Source of the DNA: Kofleriaceae bacterium
GTDB lineage: Bacteria > Myxococcota_A > Polyangia > Haliangiales > Haliangiaceae
DNA length: 64,000 bases
Assembly (NCBI GenBank): GCA_018057825.1
Contig: JAGPCY010000028.1
Span: 1 to 64,000, forward strand
Reading direction: 5' to 3'
Shown here: positions 1 through 11,016 of the stretch, in pieces
Numbering within the stretch: position 1 is the stretch's first letter
Layout of the letters: the number at the start of each line of letters is the position of its first letter
Program-made: the position numbers and the translations under genes
The notes under the pieces: generated by a model
Seen by the model: the letters and a program-made list of their open reading frames with translations, nothing else
What the model was told of the DNA's origin: nothing
Database searches by the model: none

Positions 1-127
<127 letters not shown>

Positions 128-212
128 CGCCATCTCGTCGCCGGTCGCCGCGAACTGAGCGGCCCTGGTACTAGTTTGGCCGCCTCGACCGCGGTAGTGT
201 CGAGCCACCCGG

Positions 213-3182
213 ATGGCCGAAACTGCCCGCCCGACCGCCGAGGAGTTCGACGAGCTTGCCGCGATCCTCCGCCGCGATCCGACGTCGCCGGCGTTCGTGG
301 ACTATGCCCAGGCCCTCTTGGCCCTCGGCCGTCCACGCGAGGCGATCGATCAGGCCACCGCCGGGCTCCGCCACCACCCCGACAACCACGAAGGCCGCCT
401 GGTCCTCGCGCAGGCCCTCGCGGCGCTGCACCAGTGGAAAGAGGCCCAGGCCGAGCTGCTGCGGATCGTCAAGGTCGACCGCACGAACAAGGCCGGCTTC
501 ACGCTCCTGGGCGAGGTGCTCTTGCGCCGCGCCGACTACGAGCGCGCGACGCCGGTCCTGCAGCACGCGCAGAACCTCGACCCGAGCAACCCGACGGTGT
601 TGTCGCTCCTGCGCGCCGCGCGGGCCGGCCAGGCCCTGCCGCCGCCGCCGCCGCTCCCGACCCCGATCGCCCCCCGCCGCGCCGAGCCGCGGGCCCCGGC
701 TGCGCCGCCCCCGCGGGCGGTGGCCCCGACCCGTCCGCCGCCGCCGGCTCCACCCCCGGCCCGACCGGCCGCTGCCGCCAGCTTCGCTGACGACGCGCCG
801 ACCGCGGTCTCCGACGACTTCGCGCCGCCGACGTATCCGAGCGCCGATCCCAGCGCGGACCTCGTGATCGCGAGCGCGAGCCCGGGCCGCGGCGATCCGA
901 CCCTGCCGTCGTCGCCGCCGGCCCACATGGCCGGCCCGTCGTATCCTTCGCCGGCGTATGCTCCGCCCGCCGCGCCGCCCATGGCCGCGCCGCCCATGGC
1001 CGCGCCGCCCATGGCCGCGCCACCGCCGCGCCCGAGCGCGCCGCCGCCGGCGTATTCTCCTCCCGCCGCGCCGCCCCCGATGCAGCCTAGCGGCGAGCCG
1101 GTGCGGCCGCGGCTGGTCGCGGGCGCGAAGCCGGCCAACGCCGCCGCGGCGGCGCTGCGCCAGTCGGCGGCGGTCGGCGAGACCTACCTGAACGATCTCC
1201 TGACCGGCGGCCTCCTCGACGTGCCCGGTGTCCGGGTTCCGGACGTCGAGTACGATCTGCGGCCCGATCGGCGATGGGGGCGCTCGACGATGCGCGCCTT
1301 CATCGTCCTGTTCGTGCTGCTGGTGGTCGGCGCCGGCGGCGGGGGCTACTGGTACTACCGCACCGAGAAGCAGCGCGCGGCCGACGTGGTCCGGCTGCGC
1401 GACGAGGCCAAGACCCTGGCCGCCACCGGTTCGCTCGACGGCCTGACCGCCGGCCTCGACCGGCTGGCCGCCGCGCTCAAGCGCGACGGCAAGAACACCC
1501 GCACGTTCGCCGCGGTCGCCGAGCTGCAGGCGCTGCGCGCGCTCCTGTACGGGCTGCCGCCCGACGGCGTCGATCAGGCGATCGCGGCTGCCGCCCGCAA
1601 GATCACCAAGCCCGACCAGGACGGCTACCGCTCGCTGGTGATCGCGCGGACCGCGCTGGCCCTGGCTCGGCTCTACAGCGAGGACGGCAACGACGCCAAC
1701 GCCGCCACCCTCGAGGTCCTGACCAAGGCCCGGGCCGAGATCGACGCCTGGGTCACCGATCACCCCGACGACCGGTGGGCCCGCTACCTCGCGGCTCGTG
1801 GGCTGCTCGCCGCCGGCGCCCGGGCCGCGGCGGCCGACGCCTTGCGCGCGGCCGGCGATGGCGCCGACGGCCTGGCGGTCGCCGCCGTCGAGCGCGCCGA
1901 TCTCCTGGTCGACGACGGCAACTACGACGAGGCGATGCCGATCTACGAGGCCGCGCTCACCGCCGCGCCCGATCACCCGCTGGCGCTCCTGGGCCGCTCG
2001 CTGGCCCTGGCCGAGCGCGGCACCGATCCGACCGCCGCGATCGAGGTGCTGAACGTCAAGCTCGACAAGCCGCTGGGGGCCCGCGGCGACGGCTACCGCC
2101 ACCTCGCGCTGGCGATGGCCTTCTACAACCGCGAGGAGCCGCAGCGCTTCGCCGACGAGCTGGCGCGGGCCAAGGGCTGGCGCGAGCCGCGCTTCCTGGC
2201 CCGGGTGGCGCTGGCCCGCGCGCTCCAGGGCCGCCTGGCCCAGGCCGCGACCGCGCTCGGCGCGGTCAAGTGGTTCACCGCCGCCAAGCCCGATCCGGAT
2301 CCGCTGGTCGCCCTGGTCAACGGCGCGCTCCAGCTCGCCGGCGGCACCCCCGAGGCCGCCCTCGACACGCTGAGCAAGCTGGCCGGCACCCGCGCCGAGC
2401 TCTTGCGCGGGCTGGCGCTCATCGACCTGGGCAAGTACGGGGAGGCCCAGACCGAGCTCGAGGCGGCCCAGGGCCACGCGCCCGACTCGACCGAGATCAA
2501 GGTGTGGCGCCTCATGGCCCAGACCCTGGCCGCCACCGGTGGCGCTCGCGACACCGCGGCCGCCGAGCTCGAGAAGGCGTCGCGCAAGCCCAAGAGCAAG
2601 ATCGGCCGCCACGCTCACGGCATGACCATGCTGCTGCTCGGCAACACCGAGGAGGCCCGCCGTCGCCTCGAGCAGGCCCTCGAGGATGTGTCCGACGCGC
2701 AGCCCAACCCGGTGGCGTATCGGACCCGGATCGGCCTGGCCGCGATCGAGCGCGGCGCCGGCAACCTCGACGCCGCGTTGACCCAGGTCGACGAGGCGCT
2801 GAAGGTCAACCCCGGCTACCTGCCGGCGCGGATCGAGAAGGCCCGGGCCCTGGTCGCCCGCGGCGACGGCGACGCCGCGGTCGCGGTGCTCGAGCCGGTG
2901 ATGGCCGAGGCGGAGCTCTTGACCGGGCCGGTGGATCTGCTCGCCGCCGAGGCCCTGATCAAGCGCGACCAGCGCAAGCTGCGCGAGAAGGACAAGGCCG
3001 AGCTGCGGGCCCAGGCCCGGGCGCTCCTCGAGCGCGCCAAGGGCAAGGGCGCCGACGCCGCCGAGCTGGCCCGGGTCGCCGAGCTGGTCGAGCCGGGCCT
3101 GGCCGCGACCCTCGGGGTCGCCACCGCCGAGGAGCCCGCGCCGGCGCCCAAGCGACCGACCCGGCGGCGCCGGGGGCGGTGA
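213..3182 (+). CDS. Large TPR-repeat membrane protein
   Basis: This is a 989-residue protein. Residues about 10-140 form TPR-like helical repeats. A Pro/Ala-rich linker of about 200 residues follows and contains three exact copies of PPMAA near residues 256-270. One transmembrane segment lies at about 360-380 ([18 protein letters not shown]), and the remaining 600 residues are again TPR-like helical hairpins. The likely topology is a cytoplasmic linker region and a long periplasmic TPR scaffold, or the reverse; the sequence does not settle which. No catalytic motif is visible, so a scaffold role in a protein assembly is inferred. The stop overlaps the GTG of the next gene (GTGA), so the two are probably translated together. 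A TAGTGT hexamer lies 12 nt before the ATG. Confidence 0.9.
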   Translation: MAETARPTAEEFDELAAILRRDPTSPAFVDYAQALLALGRPREAIDQATAGLRHHPDNHEGRLVLAQALAALHQWKEAQAELLRIVKVDRTNKAGFTLLGEVLLRRADYERATPVLQHAQNLDPSNPTVLSLLRAARAGQALPPPPPLPTPIAPRRAEPRAPAAPPPRAVAPTRPPPPAPPPARPAAAASFADDAPTAVSDDFAPPTYPSADPSADLVIASASPGRGDPTLPSSPPAHMAGPSYPSPAYAPPAAPPMAAPPMAAPPMAAPPPRPSAPPPAYSPPAAPPPMQPSGEPVRPRLVAGAKPANAAAAALRQSAAVGETYLNDLLTGGLLDVPGVRVPDVEYDLRPDRRWGRSTMRAFIVLFVLLVVGAGGGGYWYYRTEKQRAADVVRLRDEAKTLAATGSLDGLTAGLDRLAAALKRDGKNTRTFAAVAELQALRALLYGLPPDGVDQAIAAAARKITKPDQDGYRSLVIARTALALARLYSEDGNDANAATLEVLTKARAEIDAWVTDHPDDRWARYLAARGLLAAGARAAAADALRAAGDGADGLAVAAVERADLLVDDGNYDEAMPIYEAALTAAPDHPLALLGRSLALAERGTDPTAAIEVLNVKLDKPLGARGDGYRHLALAMAFYNREEPQRFADELARAKGWREPRFLARVALARALQGRLAQAATALGAVKWFTAAKPDPDPLVALVNGALQLAGGTPEAALDTLSKLAGTRAELLRGLALIDLGKYGEAQTELEAAQGHAPDSTEIKVWRLMAQTLAATGGARDTAAAELEKASRKPKSKIGRHAHGMTMLLLGNTEEARRRLEQALEDVSDAQPNPVAYRTRIGLAAIERGAGNLDAALTQVDEALKVNPGYLPARIEKARALVARGDGDAAVAVLEPVMAEAELLTGPVDLLAAEALIKRDQRKLREKDKAELRAQARALLERAKGKGADAAELARVAELVEPGLAATLGVATAEEPAPAPKRPTRRRRGR

Positions 3183-3652
3183 TCGTGCTCGCCCGCACCG
3201 GGCGCCTCGCGTTGGCGGCGTCGGTCGCCGCGGCGTGGCTCGGGTGTGGTGACGAGCGCCGGGCGCCGGCGCCAGCGCCCGCGGTCGCTGCGACCGAGCC
3301 GACCCCCGCGCCGCGGGCGCGCCCGCCGGAGCTGGCCTACCTGACCCTCAAGGTCCTGGGCATGACGTGAGTGGAGAGCTGCGTGCGCCGAGCGCGGTCC
3401 GCGCTCTCCGTCCTCCCCGCGGTCTACGCCGTCGGTCACGATCTCGATCGCGACGAGCTGTACGTCAGCTACGACGCGCGCGCCGGTGACGCCAAGGCCC
3501 TGGCGCCGGCGCTGATCGACGCGGTGCGCGGCGCCGGCTTCGATCCCTGGCTCAAGGGGCCGGGCTGGCCGAGCCCGGCGCCCGAGGCCGTGGTGCTGCC
3601 GGCGCTGCCCGCCGAGGCGCCCGAGGGGCCGAGCGTCCCCGCGCCGCGCTAG
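3179..3652 (+). CDS. HMA-domain lipoprotein, candidate selenoprotein (in-frame TGA)
   Basis: Read through the TGA at 3368-3370, this frame gives 157 residues. A signal peptide ends in the lipobox WLGC (Cys 23), followed by a Pro/Ala linker and then one heavy-metal-associated (HMA) domain. The first HMA strand (LAYLTLKVLGMT) lies before the TGA. The second metal ligand, first helix and remaining strands (VESCVRRARSAL, then DLDRDELYVSYD and AVRGAGF) lie directly after it in the same frame. The TGA falls where HMA domains carry the first Cys of their metal-binding loop, giving GMT-U-VESC, a CxxxC-type spacing. Neither half would fold alone. A SECIS-like hairpin follows the TGA. The start is GTG 3179 (GTGA overlap with the TPR gene); GTG 3185 is also possible. 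The alternatives are a nonsense-mutated gene or a separate gene starting at GTG 3371. Confidence 0.65.
3373..3409 (+). promoter_or_regulatory. SECIS-like hairpin after in-frame TGA
   Basis: Starting 2 nt after the TGA, GGAGAGC (3373-3379) pairs with GCTCTCC (3403-3409). A single bulged U (3380) follows, and then GCG (3381-3383) pairs with CGC (3400-3402). The 16-nt loop can form a further GCGC/GCGC stem with loop CGA, centred 21 nt from the TGA. Size, position and bulged U resemble bacterial SECIS elements, which sit immediately downstream of the UGA. Hairpins are common in GC-rich coding DNA, so this is supporting evidence only. Confidence 0.5.
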
Positions 3653-3654
3653 AT

Positions 3655-5277
3655 CTACGCCAGGGCCCGCATGCCCGGCGCCTCGCGCCCGGTCGACGCG
3701 ACGTACTCCTCGTAGCTGCCGCCGTAGCGCCGGGCCTCGCCGCCGCCGAGCTCGAGGACCCGGGTCGCCAGGGCCCGCAGGAACTGGCGATCGTGGGACA
3801 CGAAGATGAGCGTCCCCTCGTACTCGGCCAGCGCCGCGATCAGCGCGCGCTTGGTGACCAGGTCGAGGTGGTTGGTCGGCTCGTCGAGGATCATCAGGTT
3901 GGGCGCGTCGTAGAGGAGCTTGGCCAGGGCCAGGCGCGCCTTCTCGCCGCCCGACAGCACGCGGATCGGCTTCTGGACGTCGTCGTCGTGGAAGCCGAAG
4001 GCGCCGGCCAGGTTGCGCAGCGTGCCCTGGTTGGCGGCCGGCGCGTGCTCCATCAGCTCCTCGAGGATCGTCCGGTCTCCGGACAGGTTGTCCATGGTGT
4101 GCTGGGCGTAGTAGCCGAGCGCGACCCCGGCGCCCAGGGTCACCGCGCCGCGATCCGGCGTCAGGGCCCCGGCTATCATCTTCAGCAAGGTCGACTTGCC
4201 GGCGCCGTTTTCGCCCATCACCGCCCAGCGCTCCTTGCGGCGCACGGTCAGGGTCAGGCCGGCGTGGATCGTGCGCGCGCCGTAGGCCTTGGTCAGGCCC
4301 TCACAGCGGACGACGTCGTCGCCCGAGCGGGTCGGGGCGCGGAACCCGAAGCGCTTCTCGATGATCCGGCGCGGCGGCGCCAGCTTCTCGATCTTGTCGA
4401 GCTTCTTCACCCGCGACGCGACCTGGGCGGCCTTGGCGGCGTGGGCGGCGAACCGCTCGATGAAGCGGCTCTCCTTGGCCAGCATCGCCTGCTGGCGGGC
4501 GTACTCGGCCTCGTAGCGCGCGGTGGCCTCGGCCCGGGCTCGCTCGTAGAACTCGTAGTTGCCGGTGTAGGTCCGGATCGCGCCGCCGTCGATCTCGACG
4601 ATCTTGCTGACGATGCGGTTCATGATCTCGCGGTCGTGGCAGGTCATGACGACCGCGCCCTGGTAGGCCTTGAGGAAGGCCTCGAGCCACAGGATCGACT
4701 CGAGGTCGAGGTAGTTGGTCGGCTCGTCGAGGAGCAGGACGTCGGGCTCGGCCAGGAGGATCTGGGCCAGGGCCACGCGCATCTTCCAGCCGCCCGACAG
4801 CGTGCCGACGTCGTCGCCGACCCGCTCGGGCGCGAAGCCCAGGCCGGCCAGGATGCCGTGGGCCCGGCCCTCGAGCTGGTAGCCGCCCAGCTCGCCGTAG
4901 CGGGCCTCGACGTCGGCGTAGCGCGCGACCACGACGTCGAGATCGTCGCCGCCGGCCTCGAGGGCCGCGGTCAGGTGGGCCAGCTCGTCGGCCAGCTCGG
5001 CGACCTCGCCGGCGCCGGCGCAGGTCTCGGCCAGGATCGAGCGGCCGCGCAGCTCGCCGACGTCCTGGCGGAAGTAGCCGACGGTCAGCTTGCGCGGGCG
5101 CTCGACCTGGCCGTCGTCGGGCAGCTCCTCGCCGACGATCAGGCGGAACACCGTGCTCTTGCCGGCGCCGTTGGCTCCGACCAGGCCGATCTTCTCGCCC
5201 GGGTTCACCTGGAACGACCCGTCGACGAACAGCACCTGGCTGCCGTACTGCTTGCTGACGTTGGCGAACGCGATCAC
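3655..5277 (-). CDS. ABC-F family ATPase
   Basis: A 540-residue soluble protein with two ABC cassettes and no membrane domain. The first Walker A is GANGAGKS (about 34-41) with signature LSGGW; the second is GENGAGKS with signature LSGGEKA. Both Walker B regions read LLLDEPTNYLDL or MILDEPTNHLDL, the form typical of ABC-F proteins. The charged linker (rich in KESRFIERF and KKLDKIEKL) is the usual ribosome- and tRNA-contacting segment. Family members act on the ribosome as translation factors (EttA, Uup, YbiT) or antibiotic-protection proteins; length and linker are closest to the YbiT type. It starts with GTG, 49 nt downstream of the exporter adaptor gene on the same strand, so it may share that transcript. 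It converges with the HMA lipoprotein gene, only 2 nt apart. Confidence 0.93.
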   Translation of the reverse strand: MIAFANVSKQYGSQVLFVDGSFQVNPGEKIGLVGANGAGKSTVFRLIVGEELPDDGQVERPRKLTVGYFRQDVGELRGRSILAETCAGAGEVAELADELAHLTAALEAGGDDLDVVVARYADVEARYGELGGYQLEGRAHGILAGLGFAPERVGDDVGTLSGGWKMRVALAQILLAEPDVLLLDEPTNYLDLESILWLEAFLKAYQGAVVMTCHDREIMNRIVSKIVEIDGGAIRTYTGNYEFYERARAEATARYEAEYARQQAMLAKESRFIERFAAHAAKAAQVASRVKKLDKIEKLAPPRRIIEKRFGFRAPTRSGDDVVRCEGLTKAYGARTIHAGLTLTVRRKERWAVMGENGAGKSTLLKMIAGALTPDRGAVTLGAGVALGYYAQHTMDNLSGDRTILEELMEHAPAANQGTLRNLAGAFGFHDDDVQKPIRVLSGGEKARLALAKLLYDAPNLMILDEPTNHLDLVTKRALIAALAEYEGTLIFVSHDRQFLRALATRVLELGGGEARRYGGSYEEYVASTGREAPGMRALA

Positions 5278-5326
5278 GGCGGCGCTCTACCACGATCCGC
5301 GGCCGGCGGGCGACCGCGGCAGACGG

Positions 5327-6463
5327 TCAGCGTCCGCGCGGCGGGCCACCGCGGCCGGGCGGGCCGCCCATCTTGGCCGGGCCGGCGTTGGCCGGCTGCT
5401 TGATCTTGTCGGCCGCGGTCACGCCGCTCACGACCTCGGCCCAGATGCCGTCCGACAGCCCGAGCTTGATCTCGCGCGGCGCGAACTGCTTGGGCGCGGT
5501 CTCGACCTCGACGAAGGCCTTGCCGTCCTTGTGCTGGACCAGGGCCTCGCGGATCGCCAGCACCTGGTCGCGCTTGTCGAGGACGACGTCGGCGTTGGCG
5601 CTGTAGCCGGCGCGGATGAAGACCCCGTCCTTGCGCACGATCGAGGCCTTGATCTCGAACTGGATCGCGCCGTCGATCAGCTTGCCCTTGGGCGCGATGT
5701 ACTCGAGGGTGCCGTCGAAGGTCTCGCGCTCGAGGGCGCCGATCTTGATCGCCAGCTTCATCCCGACCTTGATCTTGCCGACCTCGCTCTCGTCGACCTG
5801 GCCCTGGAAGATCATGTCGCCCATGTTGGCCACGGTGGCGATCGTCGTGCCGGGGTTGAAGTTGTTGGACTCGATCACCGACTGGCCCTTCTTGACCGGG
5901 ACGTCGATCACCATGCCGTCGACGGTGGCGGTGACCACGACGTTGGACGCCGGGCCGCCGCGGGCCGCGCCCTCCTTGACGATCGTCAGCCCCGAGCCCG
6001 CCGAGCCGAGCTCTTGCTGGCGCAGCGCCAGGTCGGTCTTGTAGCGGGCCAGCTCGGCCTCGGCGATCACGCCCTGGGCGTAGAGGGCCTGGGCCCGGGC
6101 CAGCTCGCGCTTGGCGTTGTCGAAGGCGATCTTGGCCGACGCCACCCCGGACTCGGCGCGCTGCAGCGCCCCGGCGTCCGGCACAACCCGGATCTTGGCG
6201 ACCTTGTCGCCGGTCTTGACCACGGCGCCGGCCTCGAGGAACAGCTCCTCGATCACGCCCGAGACCCGGGGCTTCAGCTCGACCTCCTCGCGCGGGACGA
6301 TCGCGCCGGTGGCCACGGTCTTCTTGACGATGGTCTTCACCTCGGCGACCTCGGTCTTGGCGACCACCGGTGGCTTCTTGGACTTGGACCAGAGCCAGTA
6401 CATGGTGCCGGCGCCGAGGCCGAGGATGGCGAGGACGATGACCAGGGGGACGATGCGCTTCAT
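5327..6463 (-). CDS. HlyD/MacA-type periplasmic adaptor subunit
   Basis: A 378-residue membrane-fusion protein. Residues about 4-24 are the N-terminal membrane anchor (IVPLVIVLAILGLGAGTMYWL). A lipoyl half-domain (VELKPRVSGVIEELFLEAG), a helical hairpin (about 95-145), the second lipoyl half and beta-barrel domains follow. The C-terminus is Gly/Pro/Arg-rich. Such adaptors link an inner-membrane ABC permease to an outer-membrane TolC-type channel. It is the last of four genes (ATPase, permease, permease, adaptor) on the minus strand and starts 6 nt after the preceding stop. No outer-membrane partner gene is present nearby. The substrate cannot be read from the sequence. Confidence 0.92.
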   Translation of the reverse strand: MKRIVPLVIVLAILGLGAGTMYWLWSKSKKPPVVAKTEVAEVKTIVKKTVATGAIVPREEVELKPRVSGVIEELFLEAGAVVKTGDKVAKIRVVPDAGALQRAESGVASAKIAFDNAKRELARAQALYAQGVIAEAELARYKTDLALRQQELGSAGSGLTIVKEGAARGGPASNVVVTATVDGMVIDVPVKKGQSVIESNNFNPGTTIATVANMGDMIFQGQVDESEVGKIKVGMKLAIKIGALERETFDGTLEYIAPKGKLIDGAIQFEIKASIVRKDGVFIRAGYSANADVVLDKRDQVLAIREALVQHKDGKAFVEVETAPKQFAPREIKLGLSDGIWAEVVSGVTAADKIKQPANAGPAKMGGPPGRGGPPRGR

Positions 6464-6469
6464 GGGCTC

Positions 6470-7725
<1,256 letters not shown>

Positions 7726-7726
<1 letters not shown>

Positions 7727-8976
7727 CAGGTGTCCCGCATCGCCTCGACCGGGCTGATCTTGGCGGCGGCGTAGGCCGGGAAGAACCCCGCCATCGCCCC
7801 GGCGACGATCAGGATGAGGTTGGCGTAGATCGCGACCGAGAAGTCGATCTGGGGCTGGCCGAAGAACTCGTTGTCGGGCACCGCGCTGGCGACCAGCGAC
7901 AGCAGGCCTACGCCGGCGACCAGGCCGAGATAGCCGGCCGCGGTGGTGATGAAGATCGACTCCTGCATGATCGCGCCGACGATCGAGCGCGGCGGCGCTC
8001 CCAGGGCCTTGCGGATCCCGATCTCCTTGGTCCGCTCCTTGACCGTGATGAGCATGATGTTGGCGACGCCGATGACGCCGGCGATGAGCGACGCCAGGCC
8101 GGCCACCGACACGAAGGTGTCGATCGTCCGGTAGATCTCCTGGAAGGTCTCGTACTGCTCGAGGTTGTTGCGGACCCGGACCGCCTGGGGGTCGGCGGGG
8201 TTGAAGCGCTGGCGCTCGGCCAGGGCGACCTTGACCTGATCGAGGAGCTCCTGGGTCTCTTCGATGCCCTTGTCGCCGACGGTGAACAAGAGCGCGTTTA
8301 GGCGGTCGGCGCCGTTCCACGCGAGCTGCGCGGTCGTGACCGGGACGTAGATCATCCGCAGCTCGCCGTCGTCGCCGCCGGCGTCGTCGAACACGCCGAC
8401 GATCTGGAACGAGACGCCGCCGATCTCGAGCGTCCGGCCGATCACGTCGGTGGTGTTCCAGAAGAACTGCGCCACCGGGATCCCGACCACCGCGACCTTG
8501 CGGCGATCGATCAGGTCGGCGTCGTTGACGAACCGGCCGCCGCGCACCAGGGTCTTCTCGAGGTAGAGGTGGTCGGGGTGGACCGCGCGGATGTCGAAGC
8601 TCTGGGTCTTGGCGCCGACCCGGACCGGGCGGTCGCCGGAGAACGGCCGGCCACCGCCGGGGAAGAACCGCCCGGTCAGGCGCTCGATGCCGGCCAGCTT
8701 GCGCAGGTTGTCGTAGTCGGCGTTGGTGAAGACGATGCGCCGGCCGACCGGCATGCCCTGGTACGGCTGGGAGGTCTGGCCGCCGAAGATCCACACGCTG
8801 TTGGCGGCGTCGTCGGCGAACTGGGTCTCGGTGCCCTTGCGCAGGCCGTGGCCGAAGCCGAGCAGCGCCACCAGCATGAAGATGCCCCAGGCGACCGCGA
8901 AGGCGGTCAACGCGCTGCGCAGCTTGGCCCGCGCCAGGGTCTGGAGCACCTCCTGCCAGCGATCGAGCGAGAACAT
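7726..8976 (-). CDS. MacB-like ABC transporter permease (first subunit)
   Basis: A 416-residue paralogue of the downstream permease with the same layout: N-terminal helix (SALTAFAVAWGIFMLVALLG), MacB periplasmic core, three C-terminal helices, coupling segment ERTKEIGIRKALGA and C-terminus SPVEAMRDT. The two permeases are clearly related but diverged, so the transporter is probably a heterodimer, unlike E. coli MacB, which is a homodimer with fused ATPase. The start lies 3 nt after the ATPase stop. Confidence 0.92.
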
Positions 8977-8979
8977 CGG

Positions 8980-9663
8980 CTAGCTCGCCCGGGCCAGGAG
9001 GTCAGGCTCGACCTTGCCGTCGCGCAGGCGGATCGTGCGTTGGGCCTTGGCGGCGACGTCGTGCTCGTGGGTCACCAGGATGACGGTCATGCCGGTCTGG
9101 TTGATCTCGCCGAACAGCGCCATGACCTCGTCGGAGGTCTTGGAGTCGAGGGCGCCGGTCGGCTCGTCGGCCAGGACGATGCGCGGCTTGGTGATGAGCG
9201 AGCGCGCGATCGCGACCCGCTGCTTCTGACCGCCCGACATCTCGGCCGGGCGGTGATCGGCCCAGTCGGCCAGGCCGACCTTCTCGAGGTACTGCATCGC
9301 GGTGCGGTTGCGCTGGCGCCGCGCCACGCCCTGGTAGTAGAGGGGCAGGGCGACGTTCTCGACCGCGGTCTTGAACGGCAGGAGGTTGAAGGACTGGAAG
9401 ACGAAGCCGATGAACTGGTTGCGATAGCGGGCGGCCTGGGACTCGCTGAGATCGCGGATGAGCGTGTCGCCCAGGTAGTACCCGCCGCTGTCGTAGCGAT
9501 CGAGGATGCCGAGGATGTTGAGCAAGGTCGACTTGCCCGAGCCCGAGGCGCCCATGATCGCCACCATCTCGCCGTCGTCGACGGTGAGGTCGACGTCGCG
9601 CAGGACGTGGAGGCGATGGGCGCCGACCGCGTAGTACTTGTTGATCTTCTCGAGCCGGAGCAT
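8980..9663 (-). CDS. MacB/LolD-type ABC transporter ATPase
   Basis: A 227-residue ATPase with Walker A GASGSGKST, Q-loop VFQSFNLLPF, signature SGGQKQR and Walker B IVLADEPTGALD, as in the LolD/MacB branch. I chose ATG 9663 (MLRLEKINKYY), where homology to the family begins; GTG 9678 would add MPGRA. TAGGGT lies 13 nt before this ATG. It is the first gene of the four-gene exporter unit. Confidence 0.93.
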   Translation of the reverse strand: MLRLEKINKYYAVGAHRLHVLRDVDLTVDDGEMVAIMGASGSGKSTLLNILGILDRYDSGGYYLGDTLIRDLSESQAARYRNQFIGFVFQSFNLLPFKTAVENVALPLYYQGVARRQRNRTAMQYLEKVGLADWADHRPAEMSGGQKQRVAIARSLITKPRIVLADEPTGALDSKTSDEVMALFGEINQTGMTVILVTHEHDVAAKAQRTIRLRDGKVEPDLLARAS

Positions 9664-9753
9664 CGCGCGCCCCGGCACCCTAGCGCCCGCGAGGCGGTCG
9701 CGCCAGCCCGCCGCGCGGCGCCGCCGGGTCGCCGATCGCTGCGTCAGCCTGCG

Positions 9754-10203
9754 TCAGGGCGCGACACCGACGGCGGTGGCCAGCGCCTCGGTCACCGCGG
9801 CGCCGCTCGTGCGGGTCAGGACCGCGGTGCCGTCGGGGGTGCGTAGCTCGACCACCGGGGCGTCGGCGCAGCGATCGAGGCACGACCGGACGCCGATCGC
9901 GAAGCCGCCGTGGCGCTCGAAGGCCGCGGCGGCGGCGTCGAGGCACTCGAGGGCGCCCCAGCTCTGGCACTTGCCGGCGCACACCACCGCGGTCACCGGC
10001 GCGGTCGGCAGCTCGAGGTCGGTGGCCAGGGCGACCGCGGCGTAGTAATGGCTGACTGGCTTGCCCTGCTCCTCGGCGAGGGCGATCACGCGCGCCGGCG
10101 TGACCGGGCCGTCCTCGGCCAGCTCCTCGAGCTCGAGGCCCAGGCCGGGCAGGCGCGCCGGATCGAGGTCGCGGTGGGTGGGCGAACGGTTGGGCGTGTT
10201 CAT
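9754..10203 (-). CDS. Thioredoxin-fold 2Fe-2S protein (NuoE-like)
   Basis: A 149-residue protein. The N-terminal half is helical with Tyr-Tyr (SHYYAAVAL), as in NuoE-type proteins. The C-terminal half has the thioredoxin-like ferredoxin layout: VVCAGKC, a further Cys in GALEC, and CLDRCADAPVV. Four of these Cys would ligate a 2Fe-2S cluster. It is far from any complex I genes, so a stand-alone redox role is more likely than NADH dehydrogenase. It lies 14 nt after the sigma factor gene and may be co-transcribed. TATGAC sits 6 nt before the ATG. Confidence 0.75.
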   Translation of the reverse strand: MNTPNRSPTHRDLDPARLPGLGLELEELAEDGPVTPARVIALAEEQGKPVSHYYAAVALATDLELPTAPVTAVVCAGKCQSWGALECLDAAAAAFERHGGFAIGVRSCLDRCADAPVVELRTPDGTAVLTRTSGAAVTEALATAVGVAP

Positions 10204-10217
10204 CACGCCGTCATACG

Positions 10218-10877
10218 TCAGGCCCGGCCGGGCGCCAAGGTCGGCAGGCCCAGCTCGTCGAGCAGCCCGGTCAGCTCGTGGGACAGCCCGCGGCGCCGGG
10301 TGATCTTGGGCGCGCCGCCCAGGGCGTCGCGCAGCCGGGCCCGGGCCTCGTGCATGCGCCAGGCGATCGTGCCCTCGCTGCACTTCTGGACCACCGCGGC
10401 CTCGCCGTGGGACAGCCCCTGGAGCGCGACCAGGACCACCGAGGTCCGCATCTCGGGCGGCAGGCCGTCGAGCCCTCCGAGCAGTCGGGCGTAGGTCTGG
10501 CGCAGCTCGGCGGCGCGGTGCGGACAGCCGGCGGCGTCGACCGCGATGGCGAGCTCGAGGCGGGGGTCGTCGAGGGGATCCTCGGGGCGGCGGCCGCGGT
10601 CGCGGCGGACGTTGAGCGCGCGGTTGACCGCCATCCGGTAGACCCAGGTGAAGAACTCGCTCCTGCCCTCGAAGCTGGGCAGCGCCCGGTAGGCGCGCAT
10701 GAACACGTCCTGGGCGATGTCGTCGGCGTCGGACTTCGACCCGGTCAGGTGCAGGGCCAGGGCGTAGATCCGGCGCCGGTAGCGGCGGACCAGCTCCTCG
10801 AAGGCGCGCAGATCGCCCGCCTGGGCCAGGGCGACGAGCCTGGCCGCGGTCTGTCCTTCACGTTCGGCGGGGGTCAT
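10218..10877 (-). CDS. ECF-type RNA polymerase sigma factor
   Basis: A 219-residue sigma-70 family protein. Region 2 is clear (FEELVRRYRRRIYALALHL, then DADDIAQDVFMRAYRALPSF and FFTWVYRMAVNRALN). Region 4 is a helix-turn-helix (LPPEMRTSVVLVALQGLSH to CSEGTIAWRMHEARARL). The length fits the ECF group with a short C-terminal extension. No anti-sigma factor gene is adjacent; the next gene downstream is the 2Fe-2S protein, so a redox-linked control is possible but only inferred. Confidence 0.92.
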   Translation of the reverse strand: MTPAEREGQTAARLVALAQAGDLRAFEELVRRYRRRIYALALHLTGSKSDADDIAQDVFMRAYRALPSFEGRSEFFTWVYRMAVNRALNVRRDRGRRPEDPLDDPRLELAIAVDAAGCPHRAAELRQTYARLLGGLDGLPPEMRTSVVLVALQGLSHGEAAVVQKCSEGTIAWRMHEARARLRDALGGAPKITRRRGLSHELTGLLDELGLPTLAPGRA

Positions 10878-11016
10878 GGGCGGGCGTCAGAGGCGGGGCG
10901 AGCGAAGGCGCTCGAGGACTATGACGCCCGAGCCGGCCCCGAGCTTTGCACAATCTTTCGCGGCCCGCGAGATCGGCCGAACCACCGGAAACGACGGGGC
11001 GACAAACCTCCCAGGA

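Noticed and set aside
3371-3652. Separate gene starting at GTG 3371
   Set aside because: It would lack the first HMA strand and any ribosome-binding site, while the missing strand is encoded in the same frame just before the TGA. Kept as the alternative to the selenoprotein reading.
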